A stretch of DNA of 64,000 bases from Haemaphysalis longicornis. Lineage: Eukaryota; Arthropoda; Arachnida; Ixodida; Ixodidae. The position numbers and the translations under genes were made by a program. Under the pieces are notes generated by a model. It searched no databases and was not told where the DNA came from. It was given only the letters and a program-made list of their open reading frames with translations. Positions 10,901 through 24,600 of the stretch are shown one piece after another (positions within the stretch are counted from its first letter, which is position 1; every line of letters begins with the position of its first letter). The stretch is from positions 28,044,909 through 28,108,908 of the forward strand of contig CM023457.1 of the NCBI GenBank assembly GCA_013339765.2. The letters run 5' to 3'.

Positions 10901-12499
10901 TTTGGTCGCCACCTTGGGCTCGTGTTTTTCTACACTTTGTTGGCTAACATTTCCACAAATGGTTATCTTCTTTAGGAAAAAAAATAAGACAATGTCTTGC
11001 TTAGCGTTTTATTGTAAGCATTCTAGTCATTATTCCGAGAAGCTCAAGGAATTGAAGTACAAGTTCTTTTTGTCCCTTGAGAGTTGTAAAGTGCTCGAGC
11101 AATCTCATCTATTCCCGACATGATATACGGGGATGTCCGCGGGCGTTAATTCCTGCCAAAAAACATTTCTGTCGGTCATTTTAGAGAGGAGAGAAAGAGA
11201 GAAAATAAATAAACATGGCGCTCACAAAAAAAAAAACGTGTTCCAAATTTGTAATGCAGTTCCCGTCATATATTTGGTTGTCCTAGGTCGTCCTGTTGCG
11301 ATTGTAGTATGCGGCACTCCTAAAAGGACGCGACGATGCGGCGAAGAAAACAATAATTGTGAAATATATATAATATATATATATATATAGGTCGCCGCAA
11401 TTTCTCATTATTGTCGGCGTCTACCATATTTGCTCGCTCCCCTCGCAAATGCAATAACCGCGTTCACCCATGCGTCTTTACAGATGGCACGCTGCAACAA
11501 AAACATGCGTTCTTCCCCGAAACTTTTAATGGACTGTATACGCCTGCAAATCGCATCTGCGGCGTGTCGTATGCCGCTAAATTTTCCACGGTCACCGCTT
11601 TCGAAGAAAAAAAGTACACAGACTCGCGTACACTCGAAACGACGTCCTAGTTCTCCGCACAGTGAACGCGGCGTTATGCGATGCGTTATTTACGTCGTGC
11701 TTGTGCCATTCAACGTATGCACGCAAACCCATTCGTAGTTTTGTGTTGTGCTACTTTTAATGATAAAGTGCATTTTCTTGAAGTTCATGGGGGGGTGTGA
11801 TGGTAGAATGAATGTCGTTGCCTCTCGTCTGGTTCGTTGCGTTGTGGCTGGTCGTCACTTGAGACTTGAGACCACAGAAATGGAATTATGATGCATTTGT
11901 TTTAAGGGAGTAGCAGAGTAAGGGGCACACAACCTTAGTATTCTGAAGAGGAAGCGGAGGACAACAAAGACGACGCCGATGGTGATGATGATTGTTTGGA
12001 AGTTGTTGTTCTACATTATGCTTATTGTGAATTTCTGTTAAATACTTTTATTCATGAAATGAGAGTCCACAGTGCAATGGGGAAAATAACGCTAGGGAGA
12101 GGGATCGCTGTCGAGAGGTGATTGGGTGGATTTCCGTTGATGAGCGCAAAGGCTTAGAGGTACTTCTGTGGGCGGGTAGTCTGAAATAGTTTTAGTGTTG
12201 GTTCAAGAACTTTACGAGCAGATTTACCCATTAGTAGCGCGGACCAGTGGGAGACCTTTCGGCTTAACTCGGACCGTGAAACGCAGTCCAATGTCGTCCA
12301 CCTGTCCGAAGATGCCGCTCCCGCCCGAGGGCTGCAGGCTGCCATCCGCGACGCTGTAGACTTTTGATTAAGAGACTTTTCGGAGGCGCTACCGGTGTAG
12401 GAAGATCGGAAAGTGGTCGTCTTCGCTCTTTGCGGGTTGTGTGCTTGTTTTGTGGTAATTGGCCTGTGTTTTGATAATCTCTTCGCTTAGAGGAAAAAG
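10899..12499. other. No recognisable gene; short AT tract only
   Basis: Contains the minor AT repeat near 11,370 and a G6 run near 11,791. I see no exon or repeat family. Confidence 0.4.
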
Positions 12500-12634
12500 A
12501 ACCATAGTATGATACTTCAAGAGGACGTGTTGCTGGGCGGGTTGGTTGAGGTCTACAAAGGTACTTGCATTACAAGCATTCTTACAAACATACGTGTATT
12601 TGCGCCACTCAGTATGTTTGTAACCATAGTATGA
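12500..12634. mobile_element. Short insertion bounded by 13-bp direct repeats
   Basis: AACCATAGTATGA occurs perfectly at 12,500-12,512 and 12,622-12,634, enclosing 109 bp. The insert contains TGTTGCTGGGCGGGTTGGTT, a motif I associate with LINE sequences of arthropods, and a perfect 12-bp stem (TTACAAACATAC / GTATGTTTGTAA) at its right end. It looks like a severely truncated retroposon with its target duplication. Confidence 0.5.
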
Positions 12635-14409
12635 CTGGGGGCTTGGTTAGGAGGCGTCAGTTCGAGGATACCGGGGATCAGAGTGCAGGATTACGCTAAC
12701 AGCACTGGCCGTGCATAGCCACGACTACATTGAAAGTTTCGCTAGCCCGAGTTATATTGGTTTTGCTTTGTAACGAATCTGAAAACTACAAAAAGCAAAG
12801 AAAAAAAAACACCGGCAATTCACGCTGCATAAATTTTCAGTTTGGTATGGTGAGCACAGTAACGCGACAACTGGGTCATATAAGCTCAGCGAGCTTAAAC
12901 TAGTCGGAGTTAGGACCACGTTTTAGTAAGCGATTGCAAGAGGTATAGTGAATGGTTGGTTATGGATCTGTTTTTTTATTTTTTCTGTTGCGAAACTCCA
13001 CGGCGTTCACAAACGCGAGAAATGAGACTGGCTGCGATTTTAAAAAAGTGGCATCATCGCTCTCTTTTTACGTCTTAGGCCAACGTCCCCCGTAACAGTA
13101 TATCAAGCAGCCACATCTGGGAATTACGCCATCCACGTGATAATATGTCTCCCCAAATGTATGCGAAAGAAAAAAAAATGCCGTTTAAAATATAACAGGG
13201 GGATTGTTCTCTACGGCTACATAACCCCCGAAGGAAAAATAAACAAACTATAAAGGTCCGAAGAATTTGGAAAAGAAAGCAGACTATTGCAATGCATGCT
13301 TGAAAGCTTCGGCCAACATTGTTACGCAAGCTTTTACAAAGAAGCTTTTTTTTTCCCTTATGATAACACTGGCCAGTTTTACAAAGGCCTTGCAAAAAAT
13401 GTTTTTTAGTATTCAATAGCAGCGCCCAGCAACAACGGTATCTCATTATTTTCTCGTTGAAAAAACAAAAAACAAAAGAACGGGTTTTTCCGAGATGGGA
13501 ACTCGCATTTTCCGCGAGCGTGCGATCTCTCATTTCTACCGTGATTGTTTATCATGTTGTTCTTGTATTGTTTCTCTTATTGTTTATCTCATTGTTTGTC
13601 TAATATTTTTTTTTTACTTTTTACCTCACCATGAAGGTCCACGAAGGCAAAAAGTACAGCTGTTTAATCGAAATAAGTAGGCTTCAGCACCTCACTCCGC
13701 TCCATTCCAGACACCGGATACGTTTATTAACCGAAAAAGCGCGATATATGTTGAAAAACTTTCAAATTTCCCGCTAAAATGACGTAACATGTGCAGCACT
13801 GACGTAATGTGGGCCTGCACTAGAAACACTCGTATGAGTGTTTTAAGTGCACGCTTGCATTGAAGTGATCGGATCACACCGAGTAGATATATAGTTGCCC
13901 AGTCGTGTTCGTCGGCGGTGGCTTAGGTACGTCACCGCGAACCGCACGAACAAGATTCTGTGACGTCATAGATACGTTACCGTAAAGTGGCTCGGGAGTT
14001 CCCACTGCTTCGCGTGTTTTCTTTAACATCCCGATTATCTGTTCGTAGTTTGCGATAAAATTGGTATCATCATTATTATGGGGACAAAGCGTTTTGTTTT
14101 AATGAACGAAACTTGTATTCTGTCCTCATGGCCCCTGTAAAGCTACACGAATAGGACAACAATTCCACTGTGACAGCTGCTCCGCTGCCGTCATTCTTGG
14201 CGCTGTGCCAAATTTAAGCGCCGAGCTTTATACTACACCGCGACGCCATTCTTCGAGGTTAGCAGGTAAACGCTCACGATTTAAAAGGAAGAGTCGTTGC
14301 TCTAAGGGGTGGCACTCGGGGAGCGCCGCCTGATCACTCACGCTAGCAGACGACGCGCTTCGAACGCTTCAGCCTGCAGCGCCACATAGCGGATATCCTG
14401 GGTGTCGCA
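12635..14409. other. No recognisable gene
   Basis: Contains one CRE octamer at 13,961-13,968. Open frames on both strands have no protein-like features. Confidence 0.4.
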
Positions 14410-14840
14410 TAGCAACGCGTTTTAGATGCGACGGCATCTCATTCACTCGCCTTGTCCCTCCATACGGCGTTGTCGTTGTCCGTCCACTACCCTCCCCCAT
14501 TCTCCTCGCCGCGTGAGCTGCGCTCTCCGCCGCTCACCCCCTCTCCTCTCCAATAGTGAACACTCTCTCGCAGGGCATTGGATGGATTTCGATTGGATTG
14601 GCTTGGCTTGGCTTGCTGGCCTTGGCTTGGATTTGGATTGGATGGAATAAGTGGATTGTGTTATGTTGGATGTGCGCGTCATAGCCGCGCCACGTTGAGT
14701 CATAGCCGCGGCAGGGGGTTCAGGCACGTTTCACGCGAGGGAGAATCAACCGAACGGAAACAACAACGGAAAACCCCCTATGCGTCGCATCTACACAGGG
14801 TTTCCCGCGAGGGGAGGTGGGAGTAATTTTTATTGCTGTC
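14410..14840. mobile_element. Family C-related repeat interrupted by TTGGA-type array
   Basis: The start (TTTTAGATGCGACGGCATCTCAT, then GTTGTCGTTGTCCGTCC) matches the element at 34,130-34,200. The end (CCCCCTATGCGTCGCATCTAC, then CCCGCGAGGGGAGGTGGGAG) matches 27,860-27,910. Between them, 14,577-14,660 is a degenerate GGATT/GGCTT pentamer array. Confidence 0.55.
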
Positions 14841-14841
14841 G

Positions 14842-17483
14842 CGACGTTCTTTCTTTCTTTTGCCTTGGTAGAGATTGTTCACGCGCCTTCAGAATGATTT
14901 TGCCTGCAACGCTGTTTTATTTATGACATTTTGTATTCTTATTCAGGGTTGTACTGAAGCGGTGGGAACTTTATTGTCATCTTTAGTTACAGTTCGGTAA
15001 ATTATGAGTCTATTTTTGATATTTGATTGATAAATTGCAAAGGAGAAAAATAGATAAGTGTAGTTGATCTGTTGTGATAGACTAGCCATTTTAAATATAT
15101 TTTAACCTTGGTTGATATGTCCTACTGTGGTACGTTAAGGTTTACTGATTGTACGTTAGGAGGCATTGATTGATTTATTGATAGCGTGATCGGGCTGTCG
15201 AGTGTATAAAACTGCCAACTATCTCTAACCGAAGGGCTTGAAATATCTCACGAACCCATTATTGAAGGCTTTGGCAATTGCTCATTGTCGCGATGAGCTC
15301 CCCTAGAATGGCGCGTATCCTCCATTGACAGGCTTCACACATCGGTGGCGCGAATTTAAAAAAAAGAGGGAAGCAAGTTTCCCGATCCTTAGGGGTGTCT
15401 TGCTGCTGTGAATTGCTTTGGAACCTGCCAACGACGCGGCTCTGAAGAGTTCCGTTAGCAGCTGCTTAATCTTGTGTTACTAATTTTTAAAGGGACTGAC
15501 AGCTCATTTTTGTGGAGCGCATGCCGTCTAGCTCATATGAAAGCCAACGTTTTATATATTGGGATAACAGCAAGGAATTTGGAAACAAACAGGCGAAATT
15601 AATTTTAATTTTGCAATAGAATTTCTACTAAAGTCTGAAAGGTAGAGATACATAGTGTCTAACCGTGACACTACGTTACGAGTCCAAACAACTCAGTCAA
15701 TTTCAACGCGGGATTCAAAAACCGCATGAAGAAATAAGAAAAGCTGCACATTTGTTGTTTTAGCCGGGAACAGGTTTTCCAAAAACCTCTTTTAATCTCA
15801 CGCGCAGTTATAAAAACTGTTGCAGCACGGTTAACTCTACGGCTGTCACTGGTTGCCAGCATTGCTTTTGGCAGCTACTTATAGCTGGCAGATCTAAAAA
15901 TTGCTTTTTCAAAAGTTCTATGTTGCTATCAGCAAAACAGCAATCAGCAATGCCATTTCATTTTGGGTAGAGAAAATATACTCGACAAAAATCGGTTGTC
16001 GGCCCCTTTTGTCGTTGAAGATTTTGAGATGCATAGTTAAACACAAAAAGCGTGGGCTCTTCTATTGCTAGATGGAATTCTGTGATGAGCGCTTTGTACA
16101 TTTTTCGGTAATTCAAGCCGGTAATTCACGTTACAATTCATACACACTTTCTACTTGGGCAGTTGACTAAGTCCAGGGGGATGATTGTTGGAATTTTTAT
16201 TCTTTTGTTTCATAGCTCGTTTTACACTTCAAAAGAAACAAACATTGATGGTGCGGGGTGGGTGTTGGGTTGATGTTCAAGCCAAACAATTGAGCCGTTT
16301 GTGCTTTCCACGAATATGGCGTCTCGGCGTGACGGAATTTCGCTAAACTCGATTGTTCACCGTGCCTTGGTATGACGAGAATAGACGTAACCGGCTTTCG
16401 ACTCGTCCTATCCCCTTCGAACTTGATTCACATTCGATTGGCGTGAGGGATTCCGGATTCTCGTTACCTGGATATGAATTTATGACCACGACGTGAGTAT
16501 GTTATTGTTTTCTTTTTTTCACAGTCCAGACTGTGAATGATAATTGAAATATGATAATTGAAATATGGGGCCTAAATAAGCGTTTTTCTGTGCCACACAT
16601 TTTAAATAAAGTGCGATGCTTGGCTAACAACTATAAAAGAACATTTATATAACACGATGGCTGGAGCACCAAGAGTTTTTAAATGCGTACCAACGTGTTT
16701 TTTGGATCTTCGTAAGCTGGTGTCACAAGTATGCTTTCCTTACGAGACATTGCGTTCTGGTGCTGGTTAGTGTAAATAATGGAAGTCTCTCAAACGATGT
16801 CACCGCTGAGCGGGGTTTCCGCCCTGGAAGTGCTGAGCCCTCACCTATTAAAAGACCGCTGATACTTGCTAAAAAAATACAACACACAAAAAACTGTAAC
16901 ACGCAAAGGCTGTGGTCGGGCGACTTATTTTGTTAAAAGATATTTTTATCGTACCTCGCGCTTTCTTTATACCTTCCTTTGGCACTGTGCCACGTTTTTG
17001 GCGCGTCCTTCGGGCTACTTCATGGCTACCGTGTTCAATTTTTGTGGGCGTGCTGAATTATATCGGGAATCTTGAAGGGCGCGTGTGTGTATGTGGTCCG
17101 CACTGATGATGGGCCCCTTATGGTGGCCTTCAGAGCCCATTCAGCGGCAGAAGTTAATGTTTCTTTAATGCGTCTTGAAATGACTGCCGATTTTGGCCGT
17201 CTAGGCGCAGTTTGGGGGCACGAACAAGTAGCCATAGCCGGTTGGCTCAACTGAAATCGTCGTCTTTCCATTTTAAAGGAAAGGAAAAATCGTCGAGAAA
17301 AAAAAAAAAAAACGTTGAAACAGATTCCCCATAAATGGTGCGCGCCAGTAGTTTATAACGTAAAGGAAAGCCTAGGAAAAGTAATCCGAATGTTTTTTTG
17401 GAATGAAGATAATCGTTTTCGAACGTCAAAACAAACAGCGGCAGACACGTGTCGCGGATTGGTGCTGATCATAAAATATATAT
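14842..17483. other. No recognisable gene; A/T-rich
   Basis: A short tandem of ATGATAATTGAAAT lies at about 16,538-16,566. I see no other repeat family and no supported exon. Confidence 0.4.
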
Positions 17484-17656
17484 AGTAGACTCCGGTTAAT
17501 ACGAACTCGTTTAAGACGAACTCTATGGTTAGCACGAACTACACTTGTGCTCTCTGGTAACGTCCACAATGCAAAAACTCCGCTTAAGACGAATTTCTGA
17601 TAATACGAGCAAATTTTTACGGTCTCCTTCGAGTTCGTCTTAAGAGCAGACTATTG
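17484..17656. mobile_element. MITE with TTAAGACGAACTCG-type terminal repeats
   Basis: The left end AGTAGACTCCGGTTAATACG and the reverse complement of the right end (AATAGTCTGCTCTTAAGACG) match at most positions over 26 bp, continuing AACTCG on both sides. Interior segments repeat TTAAGACGAA. The size is about 173 bp with no coding capacity. Pogo-type is likely by resemblance only. Confidence 0.6.
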
Positions 17657-19386
17657 TGTGTGGTGCGTGCGTGCGTGCGTCTCTGACCCCTTCTTGGGGA
17701 GAATAGATGGGACGGCAAGCTGTAAATGGACTACGGCGACATTTATCCAGCACCATGTGTGAACCCGAATTACTTGCTGTTTACGGCGGCTACTTCTTAA
17801 TATGAGAGAGGCAGGTGAGAGAGAGGGAGTGGGTGGAAGGAGAGGGGGAAAAAACGTGCGGTAATAACGGTTAGTGCGCCCGCAAGTAATTACGGACTAC
17901 TTTCGTCGCACAGGCAGCTCTCTAGCTTTCCCGCGTTCTCCAGTTTCGAAAAACCGCCGGGACCGACTTATCCCCCACGGAGCGAGCTTTCAAGATCTGT
18001 CCATTTTGGCAGCGCACACGTCAACAGCGCGCCGGATTCGGCGTGCGCTGGGATTTTCTTATTTGTACGCGCGGTTCTCCCAAAGGGACCCCGGCAATCT
18101 TAGGAGTAAATAGACTCTTCAGAACTGGAGAAAACCAATTTTATGGCAGTTCCGACCGGCACCACAATAGTTCGACCACTTGTTTGTAGAAAAGAAAAAA
18201 AAAAGGCTGCCTTCTTTTGCTTCGCCTTGAGTGAGGCATTGGATTCTGGTTGTGAATGTCACTGCTCGGCGGCTCTCTTTCTTTTCCTGTAGTGTAGTTA
18301 AATATCCTGCGAAGAACGAATTTCCGCGCGTCGCTGATGGTGCCGCCTACTCCGCCGATGCTGTCGTGAAAAATAGATTATGTGTTTCCTATTTCCGGCG
18401 AACCGAGCGTTCGTATGGAAGCAAGGGGAAGCCGTCTCCTAGATTTCCCCTCAAGTTGCCTTGTTAGTTTTTCACAGCCGTATTTACGACTGAAAATAAA
18501 GAAACGTATCGGGGAAAAAAATTGCAGTCTTCGTAGTGAAAGCTATTGCCTGTAGAGGGTACTTCACCTGGTAATGAGGTTTTCTGCGGCAAAGCCAACT
18601 CAAGGAATTCCTTTTTTTTTGAGCGATTCGGAAAGTGAAGGTTTAAGATTATTTTTCTGTATGAAAATGTGTTACGTGACCAAAATACACGGTGAATAGA
18701 TTGAGTTTTAAAAGTTGCACGCAGATGCTTTCAGGTTTCCCAATGAAGTAGGCACTGCACTGGCGTCTGTCTACGTGAGTGTTTAGTTTTGTGAATGCGA
18801 GTTTGAGGCATCGCCTGTGTCCTGTTCATATCAAATAAACTTTTAAATAACGTATCAGGCAATGCTTTTAGTGTTAGTGAATGCCGAAAGGAAATTTAAA
18901 AATAAATACGAAGACTGTAGGTGGACAGCTTCAGAAAATATATTTTTGAGCGATGGTTCCGAAAAATGCCCCTTCGGAACCAAGGAGGGAATTCTTTATT
19001 CTTCGACTTCAAGTTTACTGGGATTTTTGTTGGCGTTTTTTTTTACGGTGCTTTGATTTTGTCGCTTTGGCCTACGTAGCGCTTTTCAACGTTACCATAG
19101 GGGCTGCTATAGCAGATAAATATACTCTATAAATATTTCTCGTTTTTCTGGGATAAAGAGTAGGAGCTGTAATTTTGCAATATTTTGCTATGACGAAATG
19201 GTTTTTTTTTGCTTAAAAATTGTTTTATCACAGAAGAATGAATTGAGATAGAAATATGTGAAAAATACTTCTTTGTACATCGATGTTTTAAAGTAAGTTG
19301 TATAACATGGTGCCAGTGTATTGCGTGTTAATGATAATAGAACGATAAATTCTCTATTTTTTGACATCGCGTGACTGTTGTTGGGC

Positions 19387-19388
<2 letters not shown>
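17657..19388. other. No recognisable gene
   Basis: A GTGC/GTGCGTGC run lies near 17,662-17,680. Otherwise ordinary DNA. Confidence 0.4.

Positions 19389-19481
<93 letters not shown>
19389..19481. repeat. (AG)n microsatellite
   Basis: About 46 uninterrupted AG units. Confidence 0.98.
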
Positions 19482-19484
<3 letters not shown>

Positions 19485-19873
19485 AATGAAGTCTGGTGGC
19501 GACGTTATCCGGGCTAAAATTTTACTCTAACTTGCTACGCCAGTTGACGACATGATCAAGAGGATGGTGATAATGTTGAAGAATTTGATGGGCGCAGAGA
19601 CGGTGTGTTATTTACAGAGACTGGTCTAGACCTGTGTTGCAGGGCTCTATCAGAGCTTTTGCATCCCGCAAAGCAGGTTTGGGACATGCCCACGGTCCTA
19701 AAATGCTCTGTAGTTGAATGTCCACGGAAAGCGGAAGTCCCAAGACTCTTTGCGCACTAAATCGAGCACATTCACTGAGCAGGTTCAGCGTAGTTCAGCG
19801 CGCACGAATGCATCGTCGGATGCTATAGGTTTGCGGCATGCTGCGACATAATATGCCTAGCTTTTTTTCACAG

Positions 19874-20030
19874 GAAGCCGTTTAGAAATTCGTTGATTCC
19901 GTCGTTTCACGAAACTCGGTGTAACAGTGCAAAGAAAAGAAATAACCGGGACCGGCATGATTCGAACCTTTGTCCGGTAGAGGAACGGAGGTAGAGTGAA
20001 TCGTCTTACCCACTCAGCTACGGCCGTGTT
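19874..20030 (-). mobile_element. Composite repeat A, tRNA-like part (copy 1)
   Basis: On the minus strand the A box reads TAGCTGAGTGGG and the B box GGTTCGAATCA, followed by a body with TTTCGTGAAACGACGGAATC. It aligns with 40,222-40,366 and 59,181-59,328. The rest of the repeat (GTTAGCACCCGAGAGTCAAAC and on) is found 2.6 kb away at 22,677, on the far side of a LINE. Confidence 0.75.
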
Positions 20031-20284
20031 TTTATTTGTTTTACACATGGCATTATTGCACTACATGCCACTGTAGGAAACGATATTTACTACACATATT
20101 TACAACTATGTACACGTACGAATGAGTTGATTACGTGCACATACAAGTGAGTTGATTACAAGCTGAAAAACAGAACTAACCACTATGAACAATTATGTGC
20201 ACTTAGTTTAAAACGGGGGCAATATTGAACAACTAATAAGGAGGGGATACCAATCAGGGCGGGAATCATTTTGGTCATAGACGT

Positions 20285-22660
20285 CTTTCAAATTAATAAT
20301 CGTATGTCAGAAGTGTGTTTTGCAAGAAACCATAGGCTCAGCGTGCCTATCCAGCATTCGCGCTTTCCATAATGTATGCAGAGCGATTAGAAAAAAAAAA
20401 ACAATCTTATGGCACATCATCGTCTTGGGGTGATACGAGATACCGTATACCATACGGAGTCGATTTAAAGTCCTTCTTAAGAGTCCTTTGGAGGACAGCG
20501 CAAAATAGTATGGCATCTTACACTTTATGAAGCAGTGGTCAATTGTTTCCGGTACATCGCACAGACGACAGTTCACAGAAGACACGTGGCCGGTTGTGCA
20601 GGCACGTCTTAACAGGCAAAGTTTCGCTGTGCAGTTAGAAGAAGAATGTTTTTGTTAAGGGAGAAAGCGGCATTTTACGGACACGTAGGAGCACATCTTG
20701 TCCAGCCAAGTTAGAATGAAGAATTTTATGCAGTGGTGCTGGGTAAAGCATGAAAATTAGGTCCTTGTAGAGAATAACACGAGACACACTGAACATATAA
20801 TCTGGGGAAAACCGAACCAGAAAAACCGCATTGAAGTGTAAACCTCCTACGTAAACCTCCACAAGCAAGGTCTGGTCGAGAGCACTGATGAGACACCAAG
20901 ATTAGGGAACACTTCGGTGAGGCTAACTAGCAAAAATGCGCGATTAACAGCGTGGACGGAGTCGCGAAAAAAGAAGAACCGTGCAATTATTTGCCGTACA
21001 AAGAGATGGGTTAAGCCCAGCCCGCCAGCGCAGACCGGTCTAAAAAGGTTGTCACGCCTCATTGGCTCCATGGTAGACGACCACAGAAATGTTGCGATAA
21101 CCCGATGGAACCGCTGTATGTGACTCCGAGCGTAATGAAGAATTTGCTTTACATAGACCAATTTTGATGCCAAGAACATGTTACATACCTGGGCCCTTCC
21201 AAAAATCGACAGGTTATGCGGAACGAAAGCCTGCGAATAACTACGAAGGGCCTCAGTGCGCCCCCGCCAATAGCGGCCGCTTTGTCGGTAGGAGTCCAGC
21301 GGAACGCCGAGATATTTAGGTGGTACACAGGACCATTGATGACGGCATACTCGGCTGGTGTTGTTGCCCATGAGCCGAACCGAAGTCCAGAGCTCTTCAA
21401 AAGGGTGACTTTAGCGCCAGAAAGTAGTCCGAATTTCGTTTGTCACAGAAATAACTTTCTCAATACTTGGTTTATCCCGACAGAATAAGGCCAATTCGTC
21501 AGCAATACGCCAGCAGTTTGAGTTCGGTTCCGAGCACATGAAAACCCAGAATTCTACTGCATTGGAGCACACTCCGACATAAAGGTTCTAAGTAGAGCGC
21601 AAAAAGTAAATGCGATAGCGGGAACCTTGCTTTACTGACGAATATATAGGCACGGGCTTCGAAAGGTGACCGTTAACAACTAGGCGGGTGGAGCAGTTAC
21701 TATAACAGAGACGTACTCCCGTGAAAACGACCGAACCAACGTTGTCCCGCTCTAACAAAGAAAACAAAAATGAGTGGAAGACACGACCAAGCGCTTTTGA
21801 AAGATCTATCTGCAGGAGTGCGAGCTGCTCATAGGAATCTTTACAGAACTGAAGGGGTGTTCGAGCAATGTGTAGATTGGTCTGTATACCTGCCGCGGTG
21901 GCTCAGTGGCTAAGGCGTTGCGCTGCTGAGCACGAGGTCGCGGGTTCGATTCCGGCCGCGGCGGCCACTTTTCTGATGGACGCGAAAAGCAAAAACGCCA
22001 GTGTGTACGAGATTTCGGCGCACGTTAAAGATCCCCAGGTGGTCAAAATTAATCTGGAGCCCTCCAATACGACGCGCCTCATCACCTGCGTTGCGTCGGC
22101 GCGTTAAACCCTACAATCAATCAATTAAATTGGTCTGTATTGATCGGTCGCGCAGTCCACATGTTTGATGCTGGCCAATAAGTATGTATGGACATGGCAA
22201 ACGGCGGCCGATTAGATAATATGTTCGCGAAAATTTTGTAGTCAACATTCGTCAGAGTGATCGGTCTGTAGCTATCCATAGATTGCAATGTTTCACGGCC
22301 TTTACTTTTGGGAATTAGCACAGTATGGCTTTTCGTGAGTGACGGCGGAAGAGAATTAACATCCAGACAGCAGTCAAAAACTCCAAAAAGAACTGTACAT
22401 AAAATAGACTTAAAAGCCTTGTAAAAACTCTCAGGGCGGTCCATCGGGGCCGGGGGTTTTGGAGACCGGAAGTTGATCGACTGCGGTCCTCATCTCTTCT
22501 AGGGTAATAGGGCCACTTATAATGGAACTGTCGTCATCTGTCAATTAGTTTACGAGGAAGACAAAATGTCCCGAAAAGGTTACTATCAATGGGGAGAAGA
22601 GGCACCGCTGAATAGTTCCTGATTAATAATTTTCATATTCAGATGTAATCTCTTCCGTGC
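20285..22660 (-). pseudogene. Non-LTR retrotransposon (LINE) ORF2 remnant
   Basis: Read from high to low coordinate, this is one decayed reverse-transcriptase ORF. At about 22,440-22,520 it shows EEMRTAVDQLPVSKTPGPDG, the usual lead-in to the RT domain. At 22,250-22,330 it shows IPKSKG and SYRPITLTNVDYKI. Before 21,780 it has ALLQIDLSKALGRVFHS. At about 21,490 a degenerate ADELALF stands where YADD is expected. At 21,000-21,330 it has KYLGVPLD, LSIFGRAQVCN and GGLGLTHL, and at 20,540-20,580 a CRLCDVPETIDHCFIKC zinc-binding motif near the C-terminus. Frameshifts (for example near 22,436) and stops break it, so it is inactive. The motif set is L1/Tx1-like, but I cannot name the clade. A SINE interrupts it at 21,888. 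Confidence 0.85.
21876..22140 (+). mobile_element. Full-length SINE S1 with perfect 12-bp target duplication
   Basis: The 241-bp insert (21,888-22,128) has an intact A box (TGGCTCAGTGG, 21,899-21,909), an intact B box (GGTTCGATTCC, 21,943-21,953), the family body and an (AATC)3 tail. ATTGGTCTGTAT flanks it at 21,876-21,887 and 22,129-22,140. It sits inside the LINE pseudogene in the opposite orientation. The LINE reading frame resumes beyond it. It is the best-preserved copy in the window. Confidence 0.95.
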
Positions 22661-24333
22661 TGGTTACGAACACCTTTTAGTTAGCACCCGAGAGTCAAAC
22701 GGCTTACTCACTCGACTGGGACTGTAGAGAGAGGAATCACGCCACCTGCTGGACAGACAACACGTCATAGGGAACACGGCCAGAATTTCGGAGTCTCGCT
22801 AAAGCACTTTCAAAGGTGGCTTAGGTTCGCTCAACGGAAACAAATATCGTAGGGATAACGCTTAGGAATAGGAAGGAATAACCTGGCATAACGTGAAGGA
22901 ATAACGTGAACCTGGCGCTCTTCGTAAGCCGCGTGCTCAAGTGCGCGGTTAACGGTGGGAGTAACTACGATCTGGAGTTTTCTAATGACGCCGCACGCAT
23001 TACGGCCAGTAACAACAGCCGGGCTGTTAATATAACACATCGCGCCTCAAAAACAGTCGCTCTTACCCGTGAAGTATACCCAGCATTGCCGACCGTTTTC
23101 TTCAACGAGCCTTCATACAAGAAAGAGAAGAAATATCTCGCCGGCAAAAGCTTGCTTCCAAGCTCAAAAAAGAAAAAAAAGACGAATTCTAAGCGCAACT
23201 ACCCAAGCTTTTTTTTCCCTCCAACGCGGATTCATTACTTTCTTCAGTTTTCTTTATGTTTCGAAGATTACTCTCTTGGCAGTAGCTGCGCAAGGTAGCT
23301 TATATCTTATCTATCAAACAGGGAACGAACGGACGCCTTCGTCTTTTCAATCGCCGACTGGCGGCTTCGGGTCGTTATCTCCTCCCCATGCCACTGTCAG
23401 AGATTCACGATTGCTTACTTCACTTCTCGGGCTATCGTCAGCGCCTTTAAAACGTCTGACGCCGACTTAAAAAAAAACAAAGAAAAGAAACGTCCACAAA
23501 AAGAGCGAAGTCGCGCATCGAGGGGTGCTGCCGTCTAGCTAACGACTTCCGAGCACAACGAACTGTTTCCTGTTTCGTTTTTCTGCTGTAGCACACCATC
23601 TCTGGAGTGCGTTCTTCGTCTTGTCAACCGTTTATTTATTTCCGTTTTCTTAAACGAACTCTTAAGAATGGGAATGCGCTGATCGCGAACGTTGAGCGTA
23701 TATGTAGGATGGGCGAACGGGAAGCGCGATTCGTCAGGTGAAAAAGAAACGCACGACGCCGGTGTTTCCTCCGTTTGCTTGTTGTTTGTTTGTTTGTTTG
23801 TTTGGAATGCGCAAAAGTTGCAGTCAAGCGTCCACCGACTCCACAGTTATGCGAGATGCCCAACCGGAGGAAGGCAAGCCTAACAGAATAAAGAGAAAAA
23901 AAAGTAGAACTCCGCGCTATTCTCGAGCGACGAGGAAATAAAGGAAAAAAGTTCTTATCTCTCTCGTTTCCTCTCTTCTCCCTCCATCCGACCACTGTCG
24001 CGGAGTCCTTTGCGTTGCATTTCGTTTGTTGTTTCGCTTTGGCTTCATATCGTTGCGCCAATAAATGCACGTTTGGTTCTAGTTGTTCCTCTCGGCGCTT
24101 CCTTTCTTTATTTCTTTCCTTCCAAACACCGCGCATTTCTTTTCTTCGCTGTGGGCCGAGAAACCCGGATGATGCGAAATTCGGAACACAGGGTCTGTCG
24201 CGCGATAAGTTGATGCCAGTTTCAAGAAGAATGCCCCGCTCCCAAGAAGGCCCAGTTTCTCAATATCTTCGCCCGGAGGGGGCTTTTTGAGGTTTGTTTT
24301 TAGTTTCCTCTGGTTTTCTCCCTCCTCCTTTCT

Positions 24334-24372
<39 letters not shown>

Positions 24373-24530
24373 GCTTTATCTAGCATTTGTTTTTTTTTCA
24401 CGGGAAATATATCTCCCTCTCTTTTTCCTCTCTCTCCCTCTCTTTCTCCTCTCTCTCTCTCTCTCTCTCTATCTCACGCTCTCGCCTCTCTCGCTTTCTT
24501 TGAGCTTCATCTAGCCTTTTTTTTCACAGG

Positions 24531-24600
<70 letters not shown>
